NCBI GenBank assembly: GCA_951217055.1
Contig: OX578278.1
Location: forward strand, 46,513,574 to 46,577,573
Origin: Gerris lacustris
Lineage: Eukaryota; Arthropoda; Insecta; Hemiptera; Gerridae
Direction: 5' to 3'
DNA length: 64,000 nucleotides
Under the pieces are notes generated by a model. The model saw nothing but the letters and a program-made list of their open reading frames with translations, was not told the DNA's origin and ran no database searches. The position numbers and the translations under genes are program-made. How positions within the stretch are numbered: the first letter of the stretch is position 1; each line of letters starts with the position of its first letter. This document shows positions 11,402 through 22,500 of the stretch, piece by piece.

Positions 11402-11473
11402 TCCTGTGCCGGGATTTGAACCACGGGCCTCTATATTTCCAGTATAGCGCTCTTCCATCTAAGCTACGCAGGA
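11402..11473 (-). tRNA. tRNA-like sequence, minus copy
   Basis: This is the reverse complement of the 72-nt core at 12068-12139, apparently identical to it. It folds with acceptor TCCTGCG/CACAGGA (one mismatch) and anticodon stem CTATA/TATAG with loop CTGGAAA. It sits in the left arm of the palindromic element, so it is probably a repeat component. Confidence 0.45.
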
Positions 11474-12067
11474 GAATGATTTTTCACTACCGTAATCGAT
11501 AACTAGTCCCGAATCCAAGCTTTCAATATTCATATACATTTAGACAGTCAATATTTATGACATTAGAACTAAACCAGAATTAACGCTTATAATTATAAAG
11601 TACTCAATTAGTACCTGTACCTTGTACAATCAATTCGAAATTCAATTTTTTAAGTTTTTGGTAGTTTTCATACTACGGAAATTTAAATTTTAATTTAAAT
11701 CAAATTATAATTATTATTAACTACGGGAAACAGACAGTGAAAAATACACTCCTGTGCCGGGATTTGAACCACGGGCCTCTATATTATTATATAGTATTTT
11801 TCACTGTCTGTTTCCCGTAGTTAATAATAATTATAATTTGATTTAAATTAAAATTTAAATTTCCGTAGTATGAAAACTACCAAAAACTTAAAAAATTGAA
11901 TTTCGAATTGATTGTACAAGGTACAGGTACTAATTGAGAACTTTATAATTATAAGCGTTAATTCTGGTTTAGTTCTAATGTCATAAATATTGACTGTCTA
12001 AATGTATATGAATATTGAAAGCTTGGATTCGGGACTAGTTATCGATTACGGTAGTGAAAAATCATTC

Positions 12068-12139
12068 TCCTGCGTAGCTTAGATGGAAGAGCGCTATACT
12101 GGAAATATAGAGGCCCGTGGTTCAAATTCCGGCACAGGA
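12068..12139 (+). tRNA. tRNA-like sequence, plus copy
   Basis: 72 nt. Acceptor stem TCCTGCG with CACAGGA (C-A mismatch at pair 6), D arm GCTTAGATGGAAGAGC, anticodon stem CTATA/TATAG with loop CTGGAAA, and T-arm B-box-like GGTTCAAATTCC. The loop would read GGA, yet there is no class II variable arm as serine tRNAs require. The fold is good enough that pol III transcription is possible, but the dispersed-repeat context argues against a decoding tRNA. Confidence 0.45.
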
Positions 12140-12262
12140 GTGTATTTTTCACTGTCTGTTTCCCGTAGTTAATAATAATTATAATTTGATTTAAATTAAA
12201 ATTTAAATTTCCGTAGTATGAAAACTACCAAAAACTTAAAAAATTGAATTTAGAAGTAATAT

Positions 12263-12944
12263 GTTCCAACAAAATAAAAAAAAACTAAATTTATTTTCAC
12301 AAACATCACATGCTCTGCTAGGATAATCAGTGCGTAATTGGATTATTTAATATTGATAGATGTTAGGTAATGAATTCGCCCTTTTTGTAAACTTGACTTA
12401 TTAAACATAAGTATACATACATTGACTCATGAAAAAATATAAGACAAATTTGAGAAATTGAATGTACAACCTTGTTAATCTGTACTAATTGGGACTGAGG
12501 ATGGTTTGGATTATCTAATCGTTTGGCTTTTTAAATATGAAGCTGTTAAATCGTATTAATGGCTGAAATGTGTGTGCTAAGAAGGATAAATATTATTATA
12601 AGAATTAAAAGTCCATTTCAGTGTAAAACATTGTTATTATCTCTAGTGATATTTATTAATAGTTCAGCTACTTAGTACCTATACAGATTACCCTGGTTCA
12701 GATTAACGAGGTTCATCTGTGATTCAAATTTGGGGGGCATAGCCCTCCAAAACTATGGAAAATCTTAAAAATTTGTAAATTTAGTGCATTGAAATACCAA
12801 TAAAAAATCTAATTCATTTTAGAAAATTACACTTAAAAATGAATAGGGGCTATTAAAAAATACCAATTAGCCAACTATGCTAAAGTTTTTTTTTATTTTA
12901 GTCTTTTTTAATCTGTTTTATTTTTAGTAATTAATAATTTTCAG
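12263..12944. other. Upstream flank or intron of the collagen gene
   Basis: AT-rich sequence before the first recognised collagen exon. If the signal-peptide exon lies further upstream, this is intron. A polypyrimidine-type acceptor ends at 12944. No signal-peptide exon was recognised here or anywhere in 1-12944. Confidence 0.5.
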
Positions 12945-13544
12945 ATTTTTGGATCAGATGCACAGTTATATCCACTATCAAATAGAAGAATTCAAATTGG
13001 AAATTTTGATGTGAGTGCTCAAAGTGGAAGCAATGCTATGTGCTTTCCTAAATGCTACGCAGAAAAAGGATCAAGGGTACGTATTAATTTGTTTTTATAT
13101 ATAAAGTACAACGGTATGCACATTAAAAAGCACAATAAACTATATGAATAAATCAATTTATTACCAAAACATTATACTCAATCAAATCATATACTCTTAT
13201 GTATGTACATTAAATTTATTTACCTACTGGTAAACCGACCTAAGCCCTTTGATATGATTTCTAGTGTGAAGCATTAAAATAATAATTGTTATTTATTTCA
13301 GGGTCTTCCTGGAGATACAGGCTTGCCTGGTCCACCAGGTTACCAAGGATTCCAAGGTATGGAAGGGCAGCCTGGAGATAAAGGAGATCGAGGAGATCAG
13401 GGACCACGAGGTCCTATAGGACCTAAAGGCAATGAAGGGAAGATAGGTATGCCTGGATTCCCTGGAAGAAACGGAGTGCCAGGTCGATTAGGCGATTCTG
13501 GTGTTCCTGGCCTACCAGGCAGGGACGGATGCAATGGAACTGAT
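12945..13544 (+). CDS. Collagen IV exons for the 7S end
   Basis: Two exons (12945-13076 and 13302-13544, both phase 0). The first encodes 44 residues ending [12 protein letters not shown], matching the cysteine-containing tail of the 7S domain that precedes the helix. The second encodes 81 residues, mostly Gly-X-Y, ending GRDGCNGTD, which contains a cysteine and an N-glycosylation sequon (NGT). The 7S region of type IV chains forms inter-molecular tetramers through disulfide and lysine-derived links. The first exon starts in phase 0 and lacks an initiator, so at least one upstream exon exists. Confidence 0.9.
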
Positions 13545-16500
13545 GTAAATATTAAATAATTTAACAAATTATTTTACTCTGATATGTAAACTATTAAAAA
13601 TTTAAACTATTAAAATGGATAAAATAGTTTGTACTGTTTGCTCAATAATAATAGCTAGTCCTTCATGGCAACTATTTTCCCTCTTTACCTTGTACACTGT
13701 TCACTAGGGATTTATTTAAAAACTCTCCCATTTTTAACCAAATAGTTAATAGACATATGCTTTTGTATACATTCATATGTTGTTGTTATCCAGATTTCAT
13801 AATAATTACCTGGACATATTTTTTATCTGTATCCCTATGCACAATTTCCTGACAGAATACACCTATATACTGATTCATACTCTTTTTTGTCAATTATTTA
13901 TCCAGAGCTATGATGCTATTTTGTGCCATTTTTGTTTTGATATTTTAAAAAGGATTGGAGCACTTTAATTAAAGTTGTGGAATTAGATAACTTCGGAATA
14001 TATATTTTATTATTATTTTTTTTTTTTTTAAATGGGAATTTTTTATGGGCTTGTTTGAAGTGGATTAAACAGATATCATAGGCAGTCTGTGGACTGGTTT
14101 AAGAGGTGACCAACCGGAATTTGCCTAGTTCATTGAGGGAAAGTACAGAAAGCCTCAATTAGGTTGGGCGGACACGAGTCCTTCCAAGTTATGGTATTCA
14201 TCTGTGGGTATATATTGGTGAGTGGTCTCCATATTTTGTTATTTGAGGCTAAGGAGAGTTATTTATTTATTTTATGAATTTTTAGTGTGTGTAAATATTT
14301 TTTAATTTTGAGAAAAGGATGGTCTTGATTTTAAGTTCTTGGTAATAATTTGTAACATTGGGATTTATACTAGGGTTGGGACATCGATAGGCAAACATCG
14401 ATGTATCCGATACATCGACATCGAAAGAACAAACATCGATGTTAGCCAAAACATCGAAAGAAAACATCGATGTTTTTGATACATCGACATCGGTCCTCCG
14501 AGCTGAAGAGCAAAAAAAAAAAAGTCACCACTTTCAAAAAATCTCTCCTTTTCGTCCCCGATTTTCGTTGTCGTCCATTTTTAGGCTGCGATGGATCGAT
14601 AACATCGACCTTTTCCATGTTTCAGGAAAACATCGATGTTGACCGATACATCGAAAGATCAACATCGATGTTAAACATCGATTTTTTAAAGTCCGATACA
14701 TCGATGTTTTCGATACATCGACATCGATGCCCCAACCCTAATTTATACAATGAACATTCAAATAGGATGTGAGTTATATTTTATTCTCTTTGTAGATAAA
14801 TTACAAATAGGTGATCACTTAATCCTAACAAGATATTATGCGAAGATAGTTGTGGTACCATATCATTATGTGGTAGTTTTGTTTTCCAAACCATGGTTTA
14901 AGGGGAACTTTTTTTAATTTGATTTGGAATTATTTTGATTTTACTGGTTCTTCTTGGAGTTTTATGTTCCATTTTTCAAACATTTTCTTTGGTCATCTGA
15001 AGGTTTTTTTGCGAGAATGTAAGGGTTTTCTGCTTCCTTGTTCCCTTTAATTTCTTAATGCGATTTTACCCATATGAAGTCTATTTCCTTTCTTGTGCTA
15101 TATTGTTTAATATTCATAAAGATGTGATCCAAGTGTGTGTATGCAATTTTGTTCAGTTTTGTAAGCTGGTTGTAGCATGCTATCATTCATACTGTTTGAC
15201 AAATGTCTTTTGACATATTTTTATTGTATTTTACATATTATTCTAACTATTATGAATAATGACAAAATGAATGAGGGAGATATTTATTCTAAATTTCAAG
15301 ATAATAATTTCATCTTTTTTTACAATTTAGGGTGAAGTTGGTGTGCCAGGACAAGATGGTACTCCAGGTCCAAGAGGATTACCAGGTCCTCCGGGGTTCA
15401 AAGGGGTTAAAGGAGAGCCTGCACACATTGGACGATTTCCTAAAGGTCAAAAGGGAGAACCCGGTTTAGATGGAGTTATGGGCACTCCTGGATATCCTGG
15501 CCCTCCTGGAGAAATGGGACCAGCAGGACCAAGAGGCAACGTCGGATCACGAGTAAGTGGTGTTAATTTCTCTGATCAGATATAAAAATATTTGTAAGAA
15601 TTTTTTGAACTTCAACACTATATTTTACTAAGCCTGTTTTCAACAAGAAATGTTTATTACTAAATCTGTTTTTAACCAGAAATATTTATACTAAACCTAT
15701 TTTCAACTAGAAGTGTTAATACTTCATTCCACTGCAATAACACTATTTCCATTTCCAATTTGTTTAACCTTAAATCAATTCTATTACACATTTGTTCCTT
15801 CAATTGACAATCAATATTTTTATTTTCGTTCTCAATAATGCTTAACTCGTAGCTTTGTAATAAAAAAAATCCTGTTTTCGACCAGAAATAAAAACAAATA
15901 TATAGACCTATGTGAGTCAAAGGTAAGAATCTCAATCAGGTATGCTCCTTTTTTTTACTCCTATCATACTCTTTTTTATAATGATTATTTGGCATGGGAA
16001 ACTCTTAACCATTAAAAATGTGAGTTCAGGAAAAAAAAAATTATTATTATTTTTTGTTCATTTTAGGGTCCTGAAGGTCCATCGGGACAAAAGGGCGAGA
16101 AAGGAAACATGGGCGTTGGCTACGAGGGCAGTAAAGGAGAAAAGGGAGAGAAAGGCCCCCCTGGTCCGCCAGGCAACAACCAGTCACCATCCACCGGCAA
16201 TTCCACCAGCCTCATTAAAGGAGATCAAGGCGACAAAGGAGATTATGTAATTTTATTTATTTTTCTCCCCAGAGAAATTAACACACAATATTTTTTTAAT
16301 TGCCAGTGGCAAGGAAATCATATTTTTAGCATAATATCAGTAGAGAAATAGTTGATTAAATATATATTTGTATGAAGTTATAATTTTAAAAAACTTTAAA
16401 TATAACTATAATACATCTCTAAAAACTATGTCTAAAATGATAACTAACTGTATGTTGTGGAGTGAGTAAAGACTCAATTTTTCTAATAAAAATAATGGTT

Positions 16501-19500
16501 TTTTTTGTGTAAAAAGAAAATGAATTAAATTTTCAATGGTGCTTTTACAGGGTGAGCCTGGAATGAAAGGTGCTAAAGGTATGACAGGAGAAGCAGGTTT
16601 GCCTGGTGGTATGGGTGATCCAGGAGAAAAAGGAGAAAAGGGTCTTGCTGGGCCTGTAGGACCAAGAGTAAGATTTTTTTTTTTTTTTTTTTTTAAACAA
16701 ATTCAGAGATAGTTATTTCCTGGTTATTGAAAAGGTATCTGAAAAAGTTACATTTGTAAAGAGAATATCCATTAAAAAAGGTAATATCAGTTGTAAAATA
16801 AAAACAAATGCATCTCAAATAACACTTTAATTATTTAAAATTAGCATTTGGTCTCTTTATCATAATTGGGCCTAAGGATGGTAATGGAAATTATTCTTTT
16901 TAATCTAGATAACTTGGTAAAGATTGTTTCTACTTTCATTATATGACAGTAACTCTTGGGTGTCAGACAATTATTAAGGTAACTTTTTACCAATTCAATT
17001 TGAAATCAAAATATTTATCATAATGAAAGTTGGTTCCATGTCAGACCAACTTAAATGGAAATTTAAAATTTAAAGACAAAGAGCTATTTATGATTCTGGT
17101 CACTCTGCAAAAAATGTATACTTTTTATTTTAGATACCAAACACTTTAAAAAACGCAAGCGTGACACATAGGAACTGTTCCAACATCAGACATTAGGTCA
17201 TTAAGATGTTGGCTCGGCATTACGCTATGTCCATCAACGTTTCGAACGATGATGATCCCTTGGTGTCTCTCAAAAATTGTGTAGCCTATTGCAGTGTGTA
17301 AACACGGTATTAAATTTCTGTTATATATAAATATATATATTTTAAATATGCAGTAGATACTAAGTAAAACTTATTATGCTTTATAATTGTTTAATAACAT
17401 CTTTCAGGGACGAGACGGTTACCCAGGGCCTGTCGGACCAGTTGGGCAGAAGGGTGATCGTGGTAATGATGGTCTGAAAGGATTAGCAGGAAGACCTGGA
17501 CGCAAGGGTGAACCTGGAAGGGATGGATATCCTGGACCAAGAGGTAGAGACGGACCTCAAGGACCACCAGCTGTAAGTGTTTTTTTAGAATTAATTTTTA
17601 TTTAATAATAAACAACCATACTTATCACAAAAGTACATAGGGGAGAGGGTTGTAACTACGATGCAGCTGTACCCAAGGACATTGCATATAATTTAGGATA
17701 AGGAGGGGGGATAATTTTGCTTGTTAGGTTGTTATACAGTTACCAGTCAGGTATGTGATCATGGAGAGATAAAAAAAAGTAGTGTAGACTCCAAATTCTA
17801 CCTCTTGGAGGAACTACAGTTGTCGGGCTAACTATATAAATGTAAATGTATTTCAAGCAATGAATGGTTATAATAAATAATAATTGTAATTAAGATCTGC
17901 AATCTTTTTACTAGTGATTAAGAGCAATCTTCTGAAAAGTACCATTCGTTTCCTTTAGTTGGAAGCCCATTGATAAGGTCTTTTACACGTTTTTAAAGTC
18001 ATTTGTGATCATTTGGCGATAGTGTTACGGTACCCGACATAATATTGGTACCCGACATAATGTCACTGAACTGGACATACTTGAATTAATTGAAAAATGA
18101 GAGGGCATAACATTTTGGCCACAGGAGAATGACTGATAAGAAAGGAGCGATAATATCAGCTTTGCAAGAGCTAGCAATATGCATGACTTGTCCTGCTGTT
18201 CTATTTGAAAATCAACTCAATGTCATACACCATATCATCAATTTCATTTACCCAAACTAAATCTCAAGCACTATCTATTAACTTTCTGAAAAAGCATACA
18301 AAAGACGTTATAGCGACCTATATCTCATTATTCTATTCCACTGAAAATCCTGGCACCGCTTAAGATGGCACTTGTCCGGTTGTTCAGCCACACGCTTTAA
18401 TTAGTGATGATTTGAATTGATTTTCATGATTTTTAATTAAGGGTAAATTGAACCATACGTTATCAAAACATAGAGAGAAAGAGTCAAAGTGGCAGTTCAG
18501 TGTACCAACGGACATAGGTATAGGGGTATTGTACCTATGCCCAACTATTCCAGACAGATATATCGTCATCACCATGTATGTTTTTATTTAATTTACATAC
18601 ATGAATTTCACAATGAAGCCACTACACGTTCTAACACATATATTTTTATTTTTATTTTTTATACATCAGAGACGGAACTAGACCTGCTGAGGCCCGTGTG
18701 CAAGATTGTTTTTGAGCCCCCCCCCCCCTCTTTTTAAATATTTGGTCAAGATGACCAAATATTTTTGTCGCCTCATTTTTCAGGATACACATAAGATTTG
18801 TAATAAATTGCAACGAAAAACATTATTTTATGATAAAATAAGAACAAAATAAATTAAATTCGTATTTAAATGGACGACATTTTTTAATATTTCAATCAAA
18901 ATCGTCGGAATCGTTTTCGAGAAATACTTTTTTCACTTTTTTCATATTTTTTAAGGAGTAGCGCCCCCAAATTTGAAGGTAAAATTAATTTCTCCTCGGG
19001 GTATGATTTTTCAGAGGCTCCATGTGTCTGCACAGACAGGCGACAGGGGACCTCAGAACGTGTAAATCCATCAAAATCGAATTTTCGCGCCATTACAATA
19101 CTTCTTTATATGGAAAGTAAAAAGAGCAAAAAAGTTGGCTGTAATGTTTTTTTTTTGTTTTTTTACTTTAGCATCCCCCTATATCCCTTTATGTTAATAG
19201 TTTTTTCGCCAAAGTCATTATACAGAGTAGCATACATTCTTAGTCTAAATTGCTGTTAAGATGAAGGGATATTTATTCTAATGTATCTTGGGACAAAGGA
19301 ATATCACACTTGAGTTTATAAATGTGATCATATCCCTTAGTCTAATCAACTATTAAGATATAAATAGAAGGAATATTAAATATAAAACTGCCCCAGGAGT
19401 CTCAATGTCTAGGGAATACAAACACACAAACATTTTTGACTTTTGTAGGGCAGACTATTGCGTTTAGAACCAAGGGGGGTGCTAAAGTAAAAAAGAGCCC

Positions 19501-22500
19501 TTGTAATTAATACAAAAGAATGGATTTAGAGTTTATGGCTCAAAATGAGAACTCTTTATTTTAAATGTTTTTATTAGATCCATTATTTTAGCTGTTAGAC
19601 TTGAGTTGAATATTCATATTTTGAAACTTTAATTCTTGGAGAAAAAATGCCAAGTGTAAAAAGTTCTTATTTTAAGCCATAGAATCTAACTTTAGCCTTA
19701 AAAATATGTCTTCTATTAACTTTTTCATATTTTAAGTACTGCTGCAGAGCATTTTAGCGCTAAAAGTGCTTAGCATTTTTTCTGTAAGCGCATTTTAAGT
19801 TAACATAGGACCCAGCAATCCGCGTCTGGTTGAGGTAGCGTATCTGGGGCATCATGTATAGAAATGAAAAAACAAACAAATATAATGCATACATAATTAA
19901 AGTGTTTCCTGTATATTGATATAAATTGCATAATTAATGTATTCTTTTTCATTTCATACTCTCTCGAAAAACCAAATACGCTACATCGAAGCCCAGTTAA
20001 TCTACGACAGATACATACACCCAAGATCCGCAAAATCGACCTGTGTATAGGTGTGTCTTAAAATAGAGGACTGAAGATGGAAAATGTATTAAGAGAAAAC
20101 TTATGAAATGAAGAAGAATCCATAATTGGTGCATTTTTTATCAATATACAGAAAAGACTTTAATTATATGTGCCAATTTTATTCATTTCTATACATGATG
20201 CCCCAGATACGCACCTCAGCCTCTTTTTAGTAAAATTATGATTTATTTTTATTTTATTAATTTTTTTTATAACTGGCCGAGCGGAAGTGAGGCCCCCCTT
20301 ACCCCGAGGCCCGTGTGCGGCCGACCCCATGCACACGGCTAGTTCCGGCACTGTTATACATGTATATTATTTTGATTAAATAAGTTTCTGTTTACCAATG
20401 TGCAATGGAAACCATAATTATTCCATTAAAGAAATACAAAACATTATATATTTTAAAAAAAAAAAATGTTGTTTCTTGTGGCTATGGTCTATTATTGAGG
20501 GATGACCAATCATCTACAAAAATAAAAATGTCAATTGGAATATAAGCTAATTGTTTCATCTAAATACCCCCGAATTTCACTTGTTCCTAGGTACAACTGC
20601 TACCGTCCATAGGTTGATCAGGGTGATGTATTTAAGGAAAGGAAAAATGGTTTTGAACAAAACTGTTTTTTTTAGACCCCAAAAGCTGTGAGTTTGCACG
20701 AATATAAATACTATCGTAATCTGAATACACTAAAATGTGTAACAAAAATGTTAGCTCATAAAAATTAGCTATTTTACAGGGTTAAAAAAAAAAAAAAAAA
20801 AAATCAAATTTTGTCCATCGATACAACAGTCTTCCCATGTTTATCATACAAATGCATATACATTTTAAAGTTCCCTACAGTAAAAAGGTCAGATCACTTG
20901 TGACTTTTTGGAAAGAGATCCCTAACAATAATCTATATCATCATAGTGAGAAGTCAATTATATTTTTGTATAAAATATTTTTAGGGTGGTAAAGGCCGCC
21001 CAGGACCACCTGGCCCCATAGGCCCTAAAGGAAATCAAGGACCTGCAGGACCTAAGGGACAGGATGGATTGGATGGAGAGCCAGGGGATGAAGGACCAGA
21101 GGGACCTCAGGGAGGTCTGGGAATACCTGGCACACCAGGTCCAGAAGGCTTGCCTGGAGAACCAGGAGAAAAGGGTGCAACTGGACTCCCAGGTGAATAA
21201 AGCTTGTTGATTTATGACGTCAGTGGATACAATTATTATAATTAATTCATTTGATGACTCTTAAACATTAACATATTGCATAGATAAATATCGAAGGTAA
21301 TAATTTGGAGGATTACTTTATTTTATCGAATGGTTACACTTTTTTTAAAGGCGTTCCTGGAATGAACGGACCAAGAGGTTATAATGGAGGACTCGGGCCA
21401 GCTGGAGATATGGGACCAAAAGGCGATAGAGGTTTTTCTGTTACGGTAATCTTCATTTTTATAATATTTTACATTTATTTTTCAGAATAAGTTATAATAA
21501 TTTATAATCTTATTTACCTGAGAACTTATCGATTTTATTAAAATGTTGATTAAACTAAATACATTTTAAATCTAAGCATCAAAAACTTCCACAATCATCA
21601 AAGATCCACAACTCTCCAAAAATCTTACATCCAGAAAATTTCTCTATTTTAAGTTTAGATTAAGCCTGACATACATGTAACATTTTGAACACCAGCTAGG
21701 GTTCATCGAATTAAACAGAATGTAAGTATCTATGTATGTTTGGATGGTTTTAAATGCATGTTGGAAGTAAGTTATAAAGCTGTGTAATATTCCAACAATA
21801 ATGGGGAAAATCCAAAACTGGTGATGTGAAATGAGTATGAAAGATTGACGTTGTTGCATCACTGTATGTGAGCACGGCCCAATGTAATTGGACAATCTTC
21901 TCTTATGTTAATTGCTTTTGTTTTATGACTTAAAATACAGTTTATTACAGAATTTACTCTCAACAAATGCAATAATTATAATGTTCACGATATTGTAGTA
22001 GACATTAAAATGAATTATCCTTGTCCATCCTTTCTCAAGGTGTTATACAATTTTTAACTAAATAGAAATTAATTTAATTTGAAAATATTACTATTACTTG
22101 AAATCTAATAATATTCATTTGAAATAATAATAAAAAAATGGTTTTAAAGTAATTTGTATATTTTTTTAATAACTCGTACATTTGCATTTATGGTTTTTGC
22201 TTTTATTCGAATGTTAGGGCCCTAAAGGTTTAGACGGTGTACCTGGTACGCCCGGTGACAAAGGACCAAAAGGTGAAAGAGGTTATCCTGGTTTAAGAGG
22301 TCTGCCTGGAGATTCAACTGAAGGAATTCCTGGAATGCCAGGCAAAGAGGGTGAAAAAGGAGAAAAGGGAGTTGCAGGAATACCGGGAAGACCTGGAGCC
22401 AAAGGTAAAAATGTGATCTGATCACCTGTATTTGTTGTTTACCAATAGTTCTTTTATTCTCCTTAAAAAAGATATAAATAAATGCATATAAATGGATTGT

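Larger units (their letters stand above)
11349..12250. mobile_element. Palindromic tRNA-bearing element with 12-bp TSD
   Basis: A 902-bp insertion flanked by the 12-bp direct repeat TAGAAGTAATAT (11337-11348 and 12251-12262). Inside, a minus-strand copy (left) and a plus-strand copy (right) of the same roughly 350-bp monomer face each other, giving a near-perfect palindrome of about 450-bp arms centred near 11790. Each monomer has a tRNA-like core, then TGTCTGTTTCCCGTAG, an AT-rich block, and a segment with GGTACAGGTACTAATTGAG and GGATTCGGGACTAGTTA. Near the centre a second minus tRNA-like core is cut to half (about 11750-11785). No protein is encoded. The TSD length is unlike most DNA transposons and hints at target-primed insertion (inference). 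Confidence 0.75.
18667..20353. mobile_element. hAT-like element, non-autonomous, with nested insertions
   Basis: 1,687 bp. The ends are CAGAGACGGAACTAG and, inverted, CAGTGCCGGAACTAG, and the subterminal GAGGCCCGTGTGC occurs near both ends. It is flanked by a perfect 8-bp duplication TTATACAT (18659-18666 and 20354-20361). No transposase frame survives. Nested within are a minus-strand piece of the repeat family seen at 26130 and 40680 (about 18890-19110), an inverted pair around TTTACTTTAGCA (about 19158-19182 and 19467-19496), an inverted pair at 19525-19552 and 19662-19690, and a stem pair at 19832-19867 and 20182-20217. Confidence 0.88.
17573..20984. other. Collagen intron 6, enlarged by insertions
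   Basis: The longest collagen intron (3.4 kb). About half of it is the hAT-like element at 18667-20353 with its nested insertions. The rest (17573-18658 and 20362-20984) is AT-rich sequence without a recognised feature, apart from a duplicated TACCCGACATAAT motif at about 18031-18062. Confidence 0.85.

Noticed and set aside
11402..12139. Functional serine tRNA genes
   Set aside because: The loops would read GGA or AGA, but serine tRNAs need a long variable arm that is absent here. All copies lie inside a dispersed repeat.
14282..14772. Several frames with MFSFDV or [11 protein letters not shown] wording
   Set aside because: They come from the ACATCGATGT repeats inside the hAT MITE.
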